Source of the DNA: Platanthera guangdongensis
Taxonomy: Eukaryota > Streptophyta > Magnoliopsida > Asparagales > Orchidaceae
DNA: 64,000 bases
NCBI GenBank assembly: GCA_039583875.1
Contig: CM077147.1
Location: forward strand, 109,786,124-109,850,123
Reading direction: 5' to 3'
The position numbers and the translations under genes were made by a program. Numbering within the stretch: the first letter of the stretch is position 1; every line of letters begins with the position of its first letter. This document shows, piece after piece, positions 23,501 to 34,613 of this stretch. The notes beneath the pieces were generated by a model. That model saw nothing but the letters and a program-made list of their open reading frames with translations. It was not told the origin of the DNA and did not search any database.

Positions 23501-26500
23501 TCAGGGTTAAATGTAATGGTTATGCTATGAAATACAAATATGCCATGTTGTGAACATGCAAGTACAACACACCCACTCGACTCTGTGTACACAGACCTTT
23601 AGTTCCCCCTTTTTGGAGCTGAACCTCACAGGATACCTCCGTAGTGGCAAACGGAAGCGGTGGGTTGGGCCTCACTCACCTCTAAACCGGTAATTGCACT
23701 ACCAGTCAGACCTATCATATGCCTCAATGTTGGTGCACTAAGCGGAGCTCCTGCGTACTCTTGCCGGCTGGCGCACCGGACTTTACTTGGCCAAGTGCTA
23801 AACCACACTTGCCGAGTCAACATATCGGCGTCGGTGCATCAACTCTCCAATACCAAATACCCACCACCTTTACTTTATGCACATGCAACCTTGATGTAAA
23901 CCACCGAGCCAAAGCTTGCCGGACCAACCCGTCTGTCACCAAATATAACCGAGTTAAAGCTCGCTGGGACAATTACCCATCTCCAAATCCACTGGGCCTA
24001 ATGCCCTAGTGACTTAACCTAACTCCCACAAATCCTGCGAGTGTGAGTGCAACCCCGGATTACTTCTACTTACTCTTGCATTTCAATTTCACCTATTATT
24101 TTGGTTAACCTAGGGCTGAGCAAGGTATACCCCGTGAAGGCTCTCGAAGGCACTAGGAACTACGATGGGATTACGCCCAAAACTCCCTTTTGCAAGACAC
24201 TTACTATTATTGGTGGCTATCGGATTTCCCAACCCTTAATTAATTTACTGGATCTAACCCTAGTGCATTAGACACTTCCTCTCTACGGGAAGGACAATTT
24301 TTCGCCGATCTCGAGCACCACCGGACACTAGCCATTCCAACCCCTAACTCACACCAACTTCCAACGATGAACTCTTTATCATTCAGCCAAATCAGCAAAC
24401 ATCTAACCCCATCTCCTGTGCCCCAAATTCTTACTCCAACACAATTTCTGCGATTTTACTATATGCAGAACAACCTAAGCTATATGAAGTGTATAAAGTG
24501 AGGTACGCAAAATAATCACCCAGTACCCATATAATAATTATTGGAGGGCTATAATGACATTTTTAACCGAAACCCAGAAATTCATAATTTTCCAAAATTA
24601 TCAGATAATTTATTTATTTATTCTAGTAAACCAAAAATCCATATTTGAACATGAAGTACCCATTTAATTCAAGTAAATGCTCTTCAAATTTACGATAAAT
24701 TTGAAATGACTATTCAACTTAAAATCCAGTGTCTCGCAATTTTCCAGCAGGAAATAAGCTCTGAATAAAATAAACATCAAATCCCCAAAATTTTGGCTAT
24801 GTAAAGTATATATTGCAAATAATCCTCTAAAAATCATGAATTAATTTCTCCAAGTGGATATTGACCTAAACATTATCAGAGTCCCAATTTTATAATTTTG
24901 CAACAAGTAAATAGCTCTAAATAATTTATTGACCATAATTGTACTTTTAAAATCTTTTGAAGGAAATACTAAGGTTTTTCAACTAAAATTTATAACAAAA
25001 TTCAGGAACAACCATTTGAGCTTAAAACATCTCCTGACCAAGTTTCATGAATCTAGAATGAATAGTGTGATCATAATAAATAAAATATCATTTAGGGCCA
25101 CATCATGCAAAGGGGGTACTTGTAATATTTCTCATAAAATTCCAATAAAATCACCATGCGTCCTAACTAACTTAATATCCATGCTACCTAAGTTTCACAT
25201 CTTTTTTGTAAGTTTTGGTGGCTTATTCTACACAAAAAGTGTTTGTGCCCTAAACTAAGATTATAGATTTGAGAGGTTCATCCATCTCCAGATCCTCTAA
25301 GATTCATATCAGAGGGCTTTGGATACCCTATCACCATTTCTACCAAGTTGCAAGATCACACAACGTGATTTAACCCCATGCCCTTCACAACACTCAAAAT
25401 CCCCTCCTTAGGGTTTTAGTTTGGATCCTAGGGCAAAGCTACCCTAGATCACCCCATAATCCCTTCGAGTGTGTTAAAGGTCATTTCAAGTCAGTGGTCA
25501 AAATCTCAGCCTCTGTTGAGGTGATTTGACCACTCAACCTCAAGGTGCACTTTTCACTTAAGAACCCCTCATTAAGGTATAAATTAGGGTTAGTTCATTC
25601 CCTATCCAAAACACATCCAAATGAGGTGAAAAGTTATACAGAGACATATCATGAGGCCAGGGACCACTCACCAAAATTTGGGAGGGTTTGGAGGTAAATT
25701 GACAACTTAATTAAATTACCCTAGTGTTATTAAATAAAAAAATAAAACTATAGCCAAAGTATCTCCAAAATTTCCCATTTTTGGGCAGGCCCTAGGTATA
25801 GCTATGGATGGTCCCCTGCCTAAATTTCAGGTCATTTGGACAAGGGATGAAGAGTGGGAACCCTTTTTAATCTCAGGATAGCACTAGGTATAGGTCCCAC
25901 CAAAATGAGTGCACTGGTCAAACCAGGCACCCAAATTGGTTCAAATTAATTTTTCTGTACAATAGACTCTCCAGGCTACAATTTTATGTTGACCCCATTC
26001 TATGAAATAGCGTCTAAGTATTTTTAAAAATTTAAAACATTAAATACTAAATGTGTGACATAATTCAAATAACAGAAATTATTTCCTATAGTTTATTATC
26101 TCCCCTGCACGTATCTTGGCGCGCCACTGGACGACATCCCGTCGTCTTCAAGCTCCAGCCGATGGCCTGGATTCATCCCACCTGGAGCTCCTTCCAAACG
26201 CTGCCGCCGACGATCCGCCCACTTCCCCAGCCGGCCACCGCCACCAAAACCTCCGTTGAGATGGTGGCTGTCGCCAGGCGGCGGCACAGTCGCCGGAGAG
26301 GCGGATTCTGGCAGTTCTACCAATACGTTTTTCTGCCCGAAACTTTGAAAACCAGGATTTGGTTCGGGCTCAATTGAGCCCGAACCTTGAACCTAAACAT
26401 TACTATGATCTATCCATGAGACAAGGAGAGGAGGAGGACCTTGTCAGCAGCCTGAAGTCAAGAAGATCGCCGGAAAGCAATTTCTGATGGTGGCGCCGCT

Positions 26501-26867
26501 TGGTTTCTGCAACTACACAGTGGGGGGGGGGGCTCAATTTCTTCAGGTAATGATTAAGAAAGCCTCCTCTCAACCCACTGATGGTGTTTAAAGCCTCAGA
26601 TTGGGAGTGGAGGGGCTGGATCATCAATGACCATTAAGGCCATTAATGGCTAAGCTCGGCTATGGTGGAGGGGGCTGAACCAGACCCTTGGTGGCCTGGG
26701 AAATGGATGGAAACTTTTCCCCTTCCCTGGTGGAGTTGAATTAAACCATTAAGGGTGGACTTTGGCCTCCCCTTGGCCCAGCCGCTTCCTTTCCGCCTCT
26801 TTCATCATTTCTCTCTCCTCCATTAACATGGAAATGGAGCTCACCCTCTATCCTAGTCACCAAGTTG

Positions 26868-27500
26868 ACTTGGTCAATCAGGAGAGCTATTTGCAGCCCA
26901 CTCATTCATAATTTCATGATATTAAGGCTAGCCCAAAAAGGAAGGAGGGCTTGAGCTTGGGTTAACCAATTTGAGCTAGGTTTGACTTAATCTTGACTAG
27001 GGTTGACCTAGCTCAAATTGACCTTTTCTGTTACCATCATTGGGTCTTTGGTGACCTATTGGGCTCCCCTAGGGTCTCGGTAGGGATGGGTACGGTTGAC
27101 TTGGCACTTTGGAGACCACCTTCCCTTAGGAAGGGTATTTTGCCCAAATTAACATTAGGGTTGACTTTGGTCAATTTAGCCATTAGGGCTGACCCCATTG
27201 GGGCCTTGGTGACCCATGGACCTCACCTTATGGTTAGGGGGTATAAATGGGGTCCACCTAGCTAGGGGATGGTCAATTGACCCAATATAGTTCTATTTGA
27301 CCCATTTAGGGCTAGAGTTGACTTTAGTCAACTTAACCACCTTGGCTGTCCTCCAAGGGTCCTTAGTGACCCCTTGACCCCATTTTAGGTCTAGGAAGAC
27401 CCTGGTAGGGTTAGTTGGGCTTAACTAGGGCACACTGTCCCTAATTAGGGCACCTTGCCCAATTTAGGCCTATAGTGGTCCTAGGTCAATTTGGACACCC
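26868..27500. promoter_or_regulatory. W-box-like TTGACY cluster in B U3
   Basis: By eye about 16 copies of TTGACT/TTGACC, on either strand, fall in about 630 bp; fewer than one would be expected by chance. On the minus strand this is the first 900 bp of the LTR, the U3 enhancer position. TTGACY is the core bound by WRKY factors. The same cluster is at 49735-50360. It may also be decayed short repeats without function. Confidence 0.6.
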
Positions 27501-27755
27501 TGAGTCGACTCCAATTGGCCCTTAAGGTTCAGATGAACATTACAATGGATTAGTGTGACCATGTTTGGGTATTAAAGTCGTGGTGAAGCCCCATGATCAG
27601 CTTAACTAGGGTTCACAAATCTACAATTTGCAGACCATAGTGGTCTCATCTACATCCCTAGGTCTACTTGGCCTCCTTGGGCTTCCTAGGATTTTGTCAT
27701 GACCTAGTCATGAAAAAACCACTCCTATGGGTCTTGTTGTTTGAGCGATGTTACA

Positions 27756-27865
27756 AATCCCAATATATAACAAATAAAATTTTGTCCTCGAAATTCTAGT
27801 TAGGCCAACGGGGTTTCAAATATGAAAGGAAAAATTATAACATCCCGAGAGGTTGTGAGTGATAC
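27756..27865 (-). other. 3' end of the B internal region, weak polypurine tract
   Basis: This short noncoding stretch lies between the chromodomain frame and the LTR. The sequence before the LTR reads TATTGGGATT on the minus strand, a poor purine tract. ATTTCGAGGACAAAATT upstream is typical of the end of chromovirus internal regions. Confidence 0.5.
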
Positions 27866-29061
27866 CTAACTGAAAAGTTTCAGGTTCCTTTGTTGCATCA
27901 AGTATTGGGGCTCCCAAGTGTGCTCCTCTCGCCCGTGATTCCTCCACAGGACCTTCACTAATGGAACCTTCTTGCGGCTCAAGACTCGTATTCCCCTGTA
28001 GTCAATCCGGACCGGTTCCAGGTGAACTGATCGATCAGAGGCTACTGGCCCATACGTGACCATAATCTGCTGCTCCGGGCATAGTAGAGCACTCCTGAGT
28101 GAGGATACATGGATTATGTCGTGCAGGCTTGCCAGCTCTGGTGGCAGCTCCAGCCTGTATGCCAAGGGACCGATCCGCTCTCGGATCCTAAAGGCCCCAT
28201 ATATCTTGGGCTGAGCTTCTTCTTCCGACCGCGCACCCGTGAAACCCCATGCATTGGTCGGATTTTCAGGAACACCTGGTCCCACACTTAGAACTCCACC
28301 TAAAGATGTCGAGCATCATAATACTTAGCCTGTCGGCTCTGTGCCTCTAGCATCCTATCCCGTATCAATCTCACCTGAGCCTCGGTGTCTTCAACAAACT
28401 CTGAACCCAAAGCCTTCGGTTCCTCATCCTGTATCCACGACAGCGGAGTCCTACATCTCCATCCATACAGGGCCTCATAAGGTGCCATCCTTTTGCTGTA
28501 CTGGTAGTTATTATTTTATGAGAACTCAATCAGTGGCAATAGCTTCTCCCAGGGCTCACCGCGATCCAGTATGAAAAGTCACAGTAGATCTTCCAAGGTC
28601 CAATTGGTGCGTTCAGTCTGTCCATCAGTCTGGGGATGAAATGCTGTACTGAATGTTAGTCGGGTGCCCAAGAATGTCTGCACTGATCTCCACTCCCTAG
28701 ACATGAACCGTCCATCCCGATCTGAAATAATTGTCCTGGGTATGCAATGATAACGGATGAAATGTTCCATGAACTTCCGAACCAGCAAGCCAATCGAGTC
28801 ATCCTTCCAGATCAGAATAAATTTGGCTACCTTTGTGAATCGGTCGATGATCACCCAGATCGAATCGTTTCCCGTCCGCGATCGGGGAAGCCCATATATG
28901 AAGTCCATCGCAACATCGTCAAACTTCCACTACGGCACTAGGAGTGGCTGCAATAGTCCTGCGGGGTTCCTGCACTCTGCCTTCACCAACTGGCATGCCT
29001 CACAGTGGGTCACGAAGTACGTGATATCCTTCTCATGCCTGGCGAGTACATGGTCTTCTTC
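27866..29061 (-). pseudogene. B integrase core, C-terminus and chromodomain
   Basis: On the minus strand the catalytic core comes first (MDFIYGLPRSRTGNDSIWVI, SDRDGRFMSREW, HPQTDGQTERTNWTLEDLL, 28908-28579). Then come APYEALYGWRCRTPLSW (28488-28300) and the C-terminal domain (IYGAFRIRERIGPLAYRLEL, LHDIIHVSSLR). A well kept chromodomain with VKVLWRNHGREEHTWE ends at 27866. Two frame breaks separate the three pieces. The zinc-binding end continues at 41879, beyond C. Confidence 0.9.
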
Positions 29062-29950
29062 AGGTCTGAAAGAAATAGTACCTAATCACCTAGAAGTGTG
29101 GGGGTGAATAGGTGAACTTAATCTTTTTAAAATTACAGGAAGAAACACTGAATAATAAGACCTGTATTTGCAATTCTCTACAACAATTCAGCATAGATAA
29201 TACAACAATTACAGAATTAATCACACACAGAGTACACACAGATTTTTATAGTGGTTCCCCAAGGTCTGGGTACATCCACTTTCCCCCTTCGCCTATCTAG
29301 TAGTGTACTAGATTCGGCCTAACTTCTCCACTTCTTCTCAGATCCTCAGATCTTATAACTCAGAACCACAAAAAGGTTCCTACAGCTCAGAGTGACTCCA
29401 CTTCTACAACTCAGGCACAAAGACTTACCACTCAGTCTTCACCAAGACCTACACTCAGGCTAAACAGCCCTACCTCAGCCTTCAATTAAGGCCTACACTC
29501 AGAGAATGGAATCTCCTACACTCAAGCACAAAAGCCCTACCTTAGCCTTTATAAGATAGGCTTACAGCTTAGATCCCTTAGGATCCTACAGAAAATAAAG
29601 TTTACAAAGTAAATAACCACAATTCTGAAAGAGAGAGATGAATTGACTGGCTTCTTGATGAGTTCTTAGAAGAACTAGGCAGAGATCAACCACCCTTGGC
29701 TTTCTTCAAAGCTTCCTGAATTAGAACACATTAGGGTTGAATCTCCTATGCAGATGATCTTCAATCAACTACTGTCTTGTGAATCAGATCTCAATCTGAA
29801 TCTTACTTATCAGCCTGGTTCAACAGCTGTTCTTCTTAGAAGGAGCTCTCTCTCTCCAACTTCTTAAATCTTCTCTTGAAGGTCTTCTTCTTTGTTGTGT
29901 TGTTTTTCAATTCATTGATCACTTCATTGATTCTGTCGAAGGAGAAAGGT

Positions 29951-29960
29951 CTATAAATAG
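29951..29960 (-). promoter_or_regulatory. Probable LTR TATA box of C
   Basis: CTATTTATAG lies about 1.09 kb into the LTR, downstream of the array, and is conserved in the right LTR near 40799-40807. It would set the start of R. Confidence 0.6.
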
Positions 29961-30089
29961 TCTTCCTCCAAGGTAACCGGCTGATCCAGTTTCTAACAAC
30001 CTTCTGATAGCTCTAACAGTTGCAGTTGACCGGTTGAAATGGCAGCTGTGAAGTCATCCAGTCACTTATTGAAATCTCTGTCGCTGTCT

Positions 30090-30895
30090 GAAAGTGTCGA
30101 GACATATAGTCTTTATGTGTCGACACAAATAGACTAAGTGTCGACACAAGTATACTAATTGTCGACACTAGCCTTGATGGTGTCGACACAACTCCTTGTG
30201 TTGTTGTAACAGCTTCTCGACACTGCTTCTTCAGAATGTGTTGACACTGATACTGTGTGTCGACACAAGACTTCTGTTGAATGTGTCAACACTGATTGAT
30301 TGTGTCGACACAAGTACTTCTTCTTCAATACTTAGTTGATTTCTGCTGTGTGTCGACAGAACTCCTTTGTGTCGACACAACTTCTTGTGTTGAAACTTGC
30401 TAAGTGTCTACACATCTTCTTTATGTCGACATATGCCTTCATGTGTTGAATCTTTGCTGAGTGTCGACACATCTCCTTTGTGTCGACACATTCTTCATGT
30501 GTTGAAACTTTGCTGAGTGTCGACACATCTCCTTTGTGTCGACACATTCTTCATGTGTTGAAACTTTGCTGAGTGTCGACACATCTCCTTTGTGTCGACA
30601 CTTGTACTTAAACTTTGTTGAAGTTCGCTGAGTGTCGACATAGCCTCCTAGTGTCGACACTTTTAATGTCGACAAAGTTTCTCTGGGTGTCGACACTGCT
30701 TCTAAGTGTCGACACTGATTATGTAGACAATTCTTCACTGTGTGTTGACACTGCCTGTATGTGTCGACACATTTCTTCTGTTGTCGACTCTGCCTTCCTG
30801 GTGTCGACACAATTACTCCAAGTGTCGACACAGCTTCTCTAGGTGTCGACACAAGCCTTCTTAAGTGTCGACACTTTTCTTCTAGCTGTCGACAT
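30090..30895. repeat. GTGTCGACAC palindrome array in the C LTR
   Basis: By eye about 28 GTCGAC cores occur in 800 bp, about 22 of them as the perfect 10-bp palindrome GTGTCGACAC, usually spaced 15-40 bp. The partner array is at 40940-41730. No spacer periodicity or unique spacers are seen. The apparent frames with repeated CRH/VDT/VST words across it are translations of the repeat. Confidence 0.92.
30390..30605. repeat. 56-bp tandem repeat inside the C array
   Basis: A unit of 56 bp that contains two GTGTCGACAC palindromes and the phrase CATGTGTTGAAACTTTGCT is repeated a little over three times. The right LTR has the same at about 41230-41450. It shows that the array grew partly by tandem duplication. 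Confidence 0.8.
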
Positions 30896-31040
30896 ATGGA
30901 CTTAGAAACTTTTCCTGCAATCCTGCAGTTACTTAACCTGCACAAATAAACTCAAAGCACATCAAATACACCTTGATGTATATCATTAAGTAGGGTGAGG
31001 CTTCTTCAAATCTTGTACATATATTCCAATGTACCCAACA

Positions 31041-31056
31041 ATCTCCCCCTATTTGG
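31041..31056 (-). other. Polypurine tract of C
   Basis: The minus strand reads CCAAATAGGGGGAGAT directly before the LTR TG. The same 16 bases precede the 3' LTR of A. Confidence 0.92.
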
Positions 31057-31399
31057 AGAAGTCATAACACTTAGTCAATGATATACACCATACATAACAA
31101 ATACTCAATATGATGTATAACAATATTAAATGATAGGGTAAGAACTAAACATGTATAAACAGAACATGTATAAACAATTATCTCAGAACAATAATGTAAT
31201 AGATTGAACATATAACATTGTTCTTACAACTTCAACCATTTTCATTAACCAAAAGTTTACATAGAGTTAAATGTAAATGATTACAAATTGTAAACTTAAG
31301 AAAAATTCTATCCTATGGCTGCTCTGGTTCCTTGATTACAATGCCCTTTCCAGATTGAATCTTTGCTTGTACAGGAGCTTCATTGTCATCAGCAGGCTT
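31057..31399 (-). other. Noncoding stretch between C aORF3 and polypurine tract
   Basis: This is AT-rich sequence of about 340 bp without a supported frame. I see no motif-array member and nothing else recognisable in it. Confidence 0.6.
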
Positions 31400-34117
31400 C
31401 TATCCCTTAAGATCTTTCTTTTTCTGTTCTTCAGCTATAATCTTCTGTCTTTCAAAATAGTGATAAGGCTTAGGGAAATACTTGCTAGGCTCCTGTGCAT
31501 TAGGAGGTAGCTTCCCTAATTTAGCCTTCCTTCTGTATTGTACTATGGCCTCTTGCCTAGCCTCATGTTTCTTACATTCCTGGTCAGAATACCATTTGCC
31601 TCTCTCTAGGAAATTATCCTTAGCAGCCTTCCAAGCAGTCAATATGATATTCCTAGAGGTTGGGCTCCATTGCTCAAAATCTGGCCTTAATTCAGCTTGC
31701 TCTCTGAACCTTTTCTTAGATAATTGGGCCTCTTGTTCTTTTAGAACTACCTCTGGCACAGGCTGTACAACTTTTTCAAGAATAACATTCTGATTACCCT
31801 CAGGAGGACTATACATAGATTGTACCCCCTGATGTATCATGTCAAAATCAGCAGGAGGGTATATCACTTGAGCCACTTCAGCTTGCTCTCCTCCAAAGTA
31901 TGTAGGATTGATGCCAGACTCTGCAACAATATCATCATCACGTAAAGGTGGATATCCAAGGGTGGCTCTGATGGAGTTTGAAATCCACTTGGCATGATTA
32001 GAGCTTGTTTTGACTAACACCCTCTCCCCCTTTATGACTTCTCTTTCTATATGATCCCTAAGATCATCCTTTTGGAATCTTATCTGAGCATTCAAATAGT
32101 TAACTCCATCCTTATAAAAAGGTTTTAACCTTTGGTGCTTTTCAGTAATTGCCTTCTGAGAATCTTCAATGGCAGTTTTAACAGCTGTTAGGCTCTCTTG
32201 TAGGTGCTTATCAAAGGCTTCTTTGGTAGTAGCAATTACAGCAGTCTGGCCAGTAGCTATATTTTTCATTTCAGTGACAATGGCATTATGAGAAGCAGTT
32301 AGATTATCATTCATTCTAAGCTGATTCTCCAGGACATATTCTTGTTTGACTACCAAGTCATCAATCTGTTTCTTTATATTCTCTTGATGAGTAGCCAGAT
32401 AGACCACTGCATTCCCTCCTTTATAGAAACAATCAGTCATTTCCTTCTTATTTTGATTCACTTCAAATCTTATAGATTTTATATATTGAGCCAGATCAAA
32501 TTGAAGTGATTTATGGCCTTCATCCATATAAGTTTGTAAAGCTTTCCTTTGCTCATCTAGCTTAATTTGCAATGCCACCATCAGAGAACTATAATCAGTA
32601 GTTGGGGCAGGCTGTGGAGCAATTGTCTGTAGTGCTTTCTTGTAGGTCTGGCTTCTTCTCTTGAAGACCTGGAACTTCCTTTTCTTGGCTCTAGCAGCCT
32701 CTTCATCCTCTGAAGCAGAAGTACTAGTAATATCTACTCTATCCTTAGGACTAGGATGTAAATCCTTCTCAGTCCTTGGTAGCTCCTCAGCAATTCTTTG
32801 CTCCTCAATCTCTTGTCTAGCAGTCTTCTCTACATGCTCCTCTTCAAGATTTACCTTCTCCCCCTCAACAGCTGCTATCTCTCTCTCAAGGTCTGTCTGT
32901 ACAAGATCAGGGAACAACTCTTCTAATGTAAACTCATGCTGAGGTTGTACAGGAGAATCTCTTATTTCTAGAGCAACTGAGTCTACTTTATCAGCAACTG
33001 ATGTGTCCTCCCTGACAACATCTTGTGGTTCACTATGTAACTGTGTTTCCTGATCAATATCAAGTAATGATTCAGTCAAAACTTCATCCTCAATAGGGAA
33101 ATTTAATTGATTAACTTCAGTAATTACCTCTAGAATGGTTTGGGTAGCCCTTTCACTCTCTAATGGAGTTGGCTCATCCACATGTAGAGGCTCCCCCTGG
33201 AGTGGATCCAGGTGAATTGGGCTAGCTGAGGGTAGCTCCCCCTACCTCTGAGCATCTCCTTGTCTTGCTGGTGACTGTCCAGCATTGCCATCCTCTCCAT
33301 CATCTGAACTAAACACCTCTTGCTCCTCTGAGCTACTTGAGGATTCTTGTGCCACAATGGCTGTCTTCTTCTTCTTCTTCTGAGGTGTTTCCTTTTCTGG
33401 AGTTGGCAGTTCCTTTGTCAATACTCTATCACACTTTGAGAAAATTCTTACATTCATTCTCCTCATATGGTTTATCTTTGAACCTGCAGCTTGGTTCATC
33501 ACTTCAGGAATACTGCCAGCTAAGTATAAACTCATAATTCTACCCAGATTGGGTTTCTTCAGGCTCTCTTTTATCTTATCAAACATAACTACTGACAAAT
33601 CAGTCTTAAGCTGGAAAATTATCCTTGTCATCAGACTGAACATATGAGCTGAAATTCTATCATGTCCACCAGGCTTGCTTAGTATTACCTTGCCAACTAT
33701 CTCAGATAAAAACTTGCCCTATATGTTCATTCCTTTCCTGTTGAACACTGATCCAATCTTTAGGTTTGAATCAAGTCCACACCATGTCAGTACCTCCCTT
33801 GTCTTTGAAGCAGATACATCTTCCTCTTCTTTTATTCTAGGGAGATGTAGAACTTTTCTTAGAATCTTATGAGTGACCTTCACCTTTGCCCCATGAACTT
33901 TGGACTTAATCTTGAGTCCAAATTCATCAAGAGTTGCTGCACTCAAGAATTCGAGGACTTCCTTCTTCCAGATCTTGATAGGTTCTGAAACAAGATACTC
34001 TAGGCCAGTCTCTGTAATTAGGGTTACCACACCTTGGATTTCGGGTTCCGTGTCATCAAAGGCGTGTCGCACGAGCTCATATCCTTCATTAATGTTCTCT
34101 TCTAGCTTGGGAGCCAT
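31400..34117 (-). pseudogene. C aORF3: accessory protein, two in-frame stops
   Basis: From the ATG at 34117 (MAPKLEENINEGYEL) one frame runs to a TAG at 31400, 905 codons, broken only by TAG codons near 33720 and 33243. The N-terminal 200 residues match the aORF3 of A (shared blocks GLEYLVSEPIKI, VHGAKVKVTHKIL and FLSEIVGKVILSKPGGHD). A basic and Ser/Glu-rich stretch follows (TPQKKKKKTAIV, 33445 region). Then come long charged, coiled-coil-like helices with AKKRKFQVFKRR near 32690-32650 and a C-terminal block WSPTSRNIILTAWKAAKDNF. I see no signal peptide or membrane span, so an envelope role is not supported. The basic clusters would suit a nuclear protein. Function is unknown. Confidence 0.8.
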
Positions 34118-34605
34118 TAGGGTTTGATGAAATTTTGAATTTAGAGAAGAGAGATGTCGACACACAAGTTTGGTCTCGAAACTAAGGTGAGCGTGTCGAC
34201 AAACAATGGGGAAAACCTATTTATAACTTTCTAGAATTGAATGTGAAAAGGCGCGTTAACATACTTTAATTGTGTCGACACTGTTGAAAAGTGTCGACAC
34301 TTACTGCTAATGTCTCGACAAATATATGTCGACACAAATATAGTCGATAGAATATATATGTCGACATTATATATCTCTGCTCGACACTTAGTCGAGACTC
34401 TACTAGACTAATTCTGTATAAATCCTAAGTGTCGACACCACCCTGGATGTGTCGACACCTACACTGCATGTGTCGACACAAATTCTCTGAAGTGTCGACA
34501 CAGACTTCTTAGATGTGTCGACACCATTTCTCTAAAATGTTGACACCACTTCTATGTGTCGACACAGACAACTCTGTGTGTCGACACTATTTTACTTGGC
34601 CAATT
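34118..34605 (-). promoter_or_regulatory. Spacer upstream of C aORF3: palindrome array plus TATA box
   Basis: About 13 GTCGAC cores (34155-34590), some nine of them full GTGTCGACAC, lie between the RNase H stop and aORF3. A strong TATA box, TTATAAATAGG on the minus strand (34216-34226), lies within this spacer, with most of the array upstream of it and about 100 bp before the ATG. The leader ends AAACCCTAATGGC, a typical plant start context. This repeats the LTR layout of array then TATA, and suggests a separate promoter for aORF3. Confidence 0.7.
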
Positions 34606-34613
34606 TTTGTAAA

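Larger units (their letters stand above)
22622..27755 (-). repeat. 3' LTR of B (left copy)
   Basis: In plus reading it runs from TGTAAGACCCCCC to GATGTTACA and matches 45467-50632 throughout. It holds no gene. Notable contents are C and T homopolymers at 22629-22660, two hairpins (23318-23498), a G run at 26521-26532 and a dense TTGAC/GTCAA cluster (26868-27500) in its U3. Confidence 0.93.
29067..31040 (-). repeat. 3' LTR of C (left copy)
   Basis: In plus reading it runs from TGAAAGAAATAG to CCCAACA. On the minus strand U3 begins at 31040. The palindrome array (30090-30895) precedes a TATA-type site at 29951-29960 (CTATTTATAG). The U5 end has CACCTATTCACCCCC, like the end of A. Confidence 0.95.

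Noticed and set aside
26051..26377. Pro/Arg-rich frame in the GC-rich part of the B LTR (and 48933-49369)
   Set aside because: The frame is not kept between the two LTRs; the partner has different stops.
27829..27860. A further LTR end, suggested by TTATAACATCCCGAGAG
   Set aside because: It resembles chromovirus LTR starts, but no partner, target-site duplication or boundary in the coding sequence is seen; it is probably part of B's own 3' end.
30090..30895. CRISPR-like look of the regularly recurring GTGTCGACAC
   Set aside because: The motif is only 10 bp, spacing is irregular, spacers are partly repeated, and it lies in a plant LTR.
30332..30945. Open frames on the minus strand made of repeated CRH, VDT and VST words (also 41078-41605)
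   Set aside because: They are translations of the GTGTCGACAC array in several frames at once, inside an LTR and without start context. They are not genes.
29067..31040. Satellite DNA or centromeric repeat
   Set aside because: Only one tandem block of about three 56-bp units is present, and the whole is bounded as an LTR with a partner 10 kb away.
31400..34117. Envelope gene in C
   Set aside because: The position suits an env-like frame, but no signal peptide, membrane span or Cys-rich ectodomain is visible; basic and coiled-coil stretches dominate.
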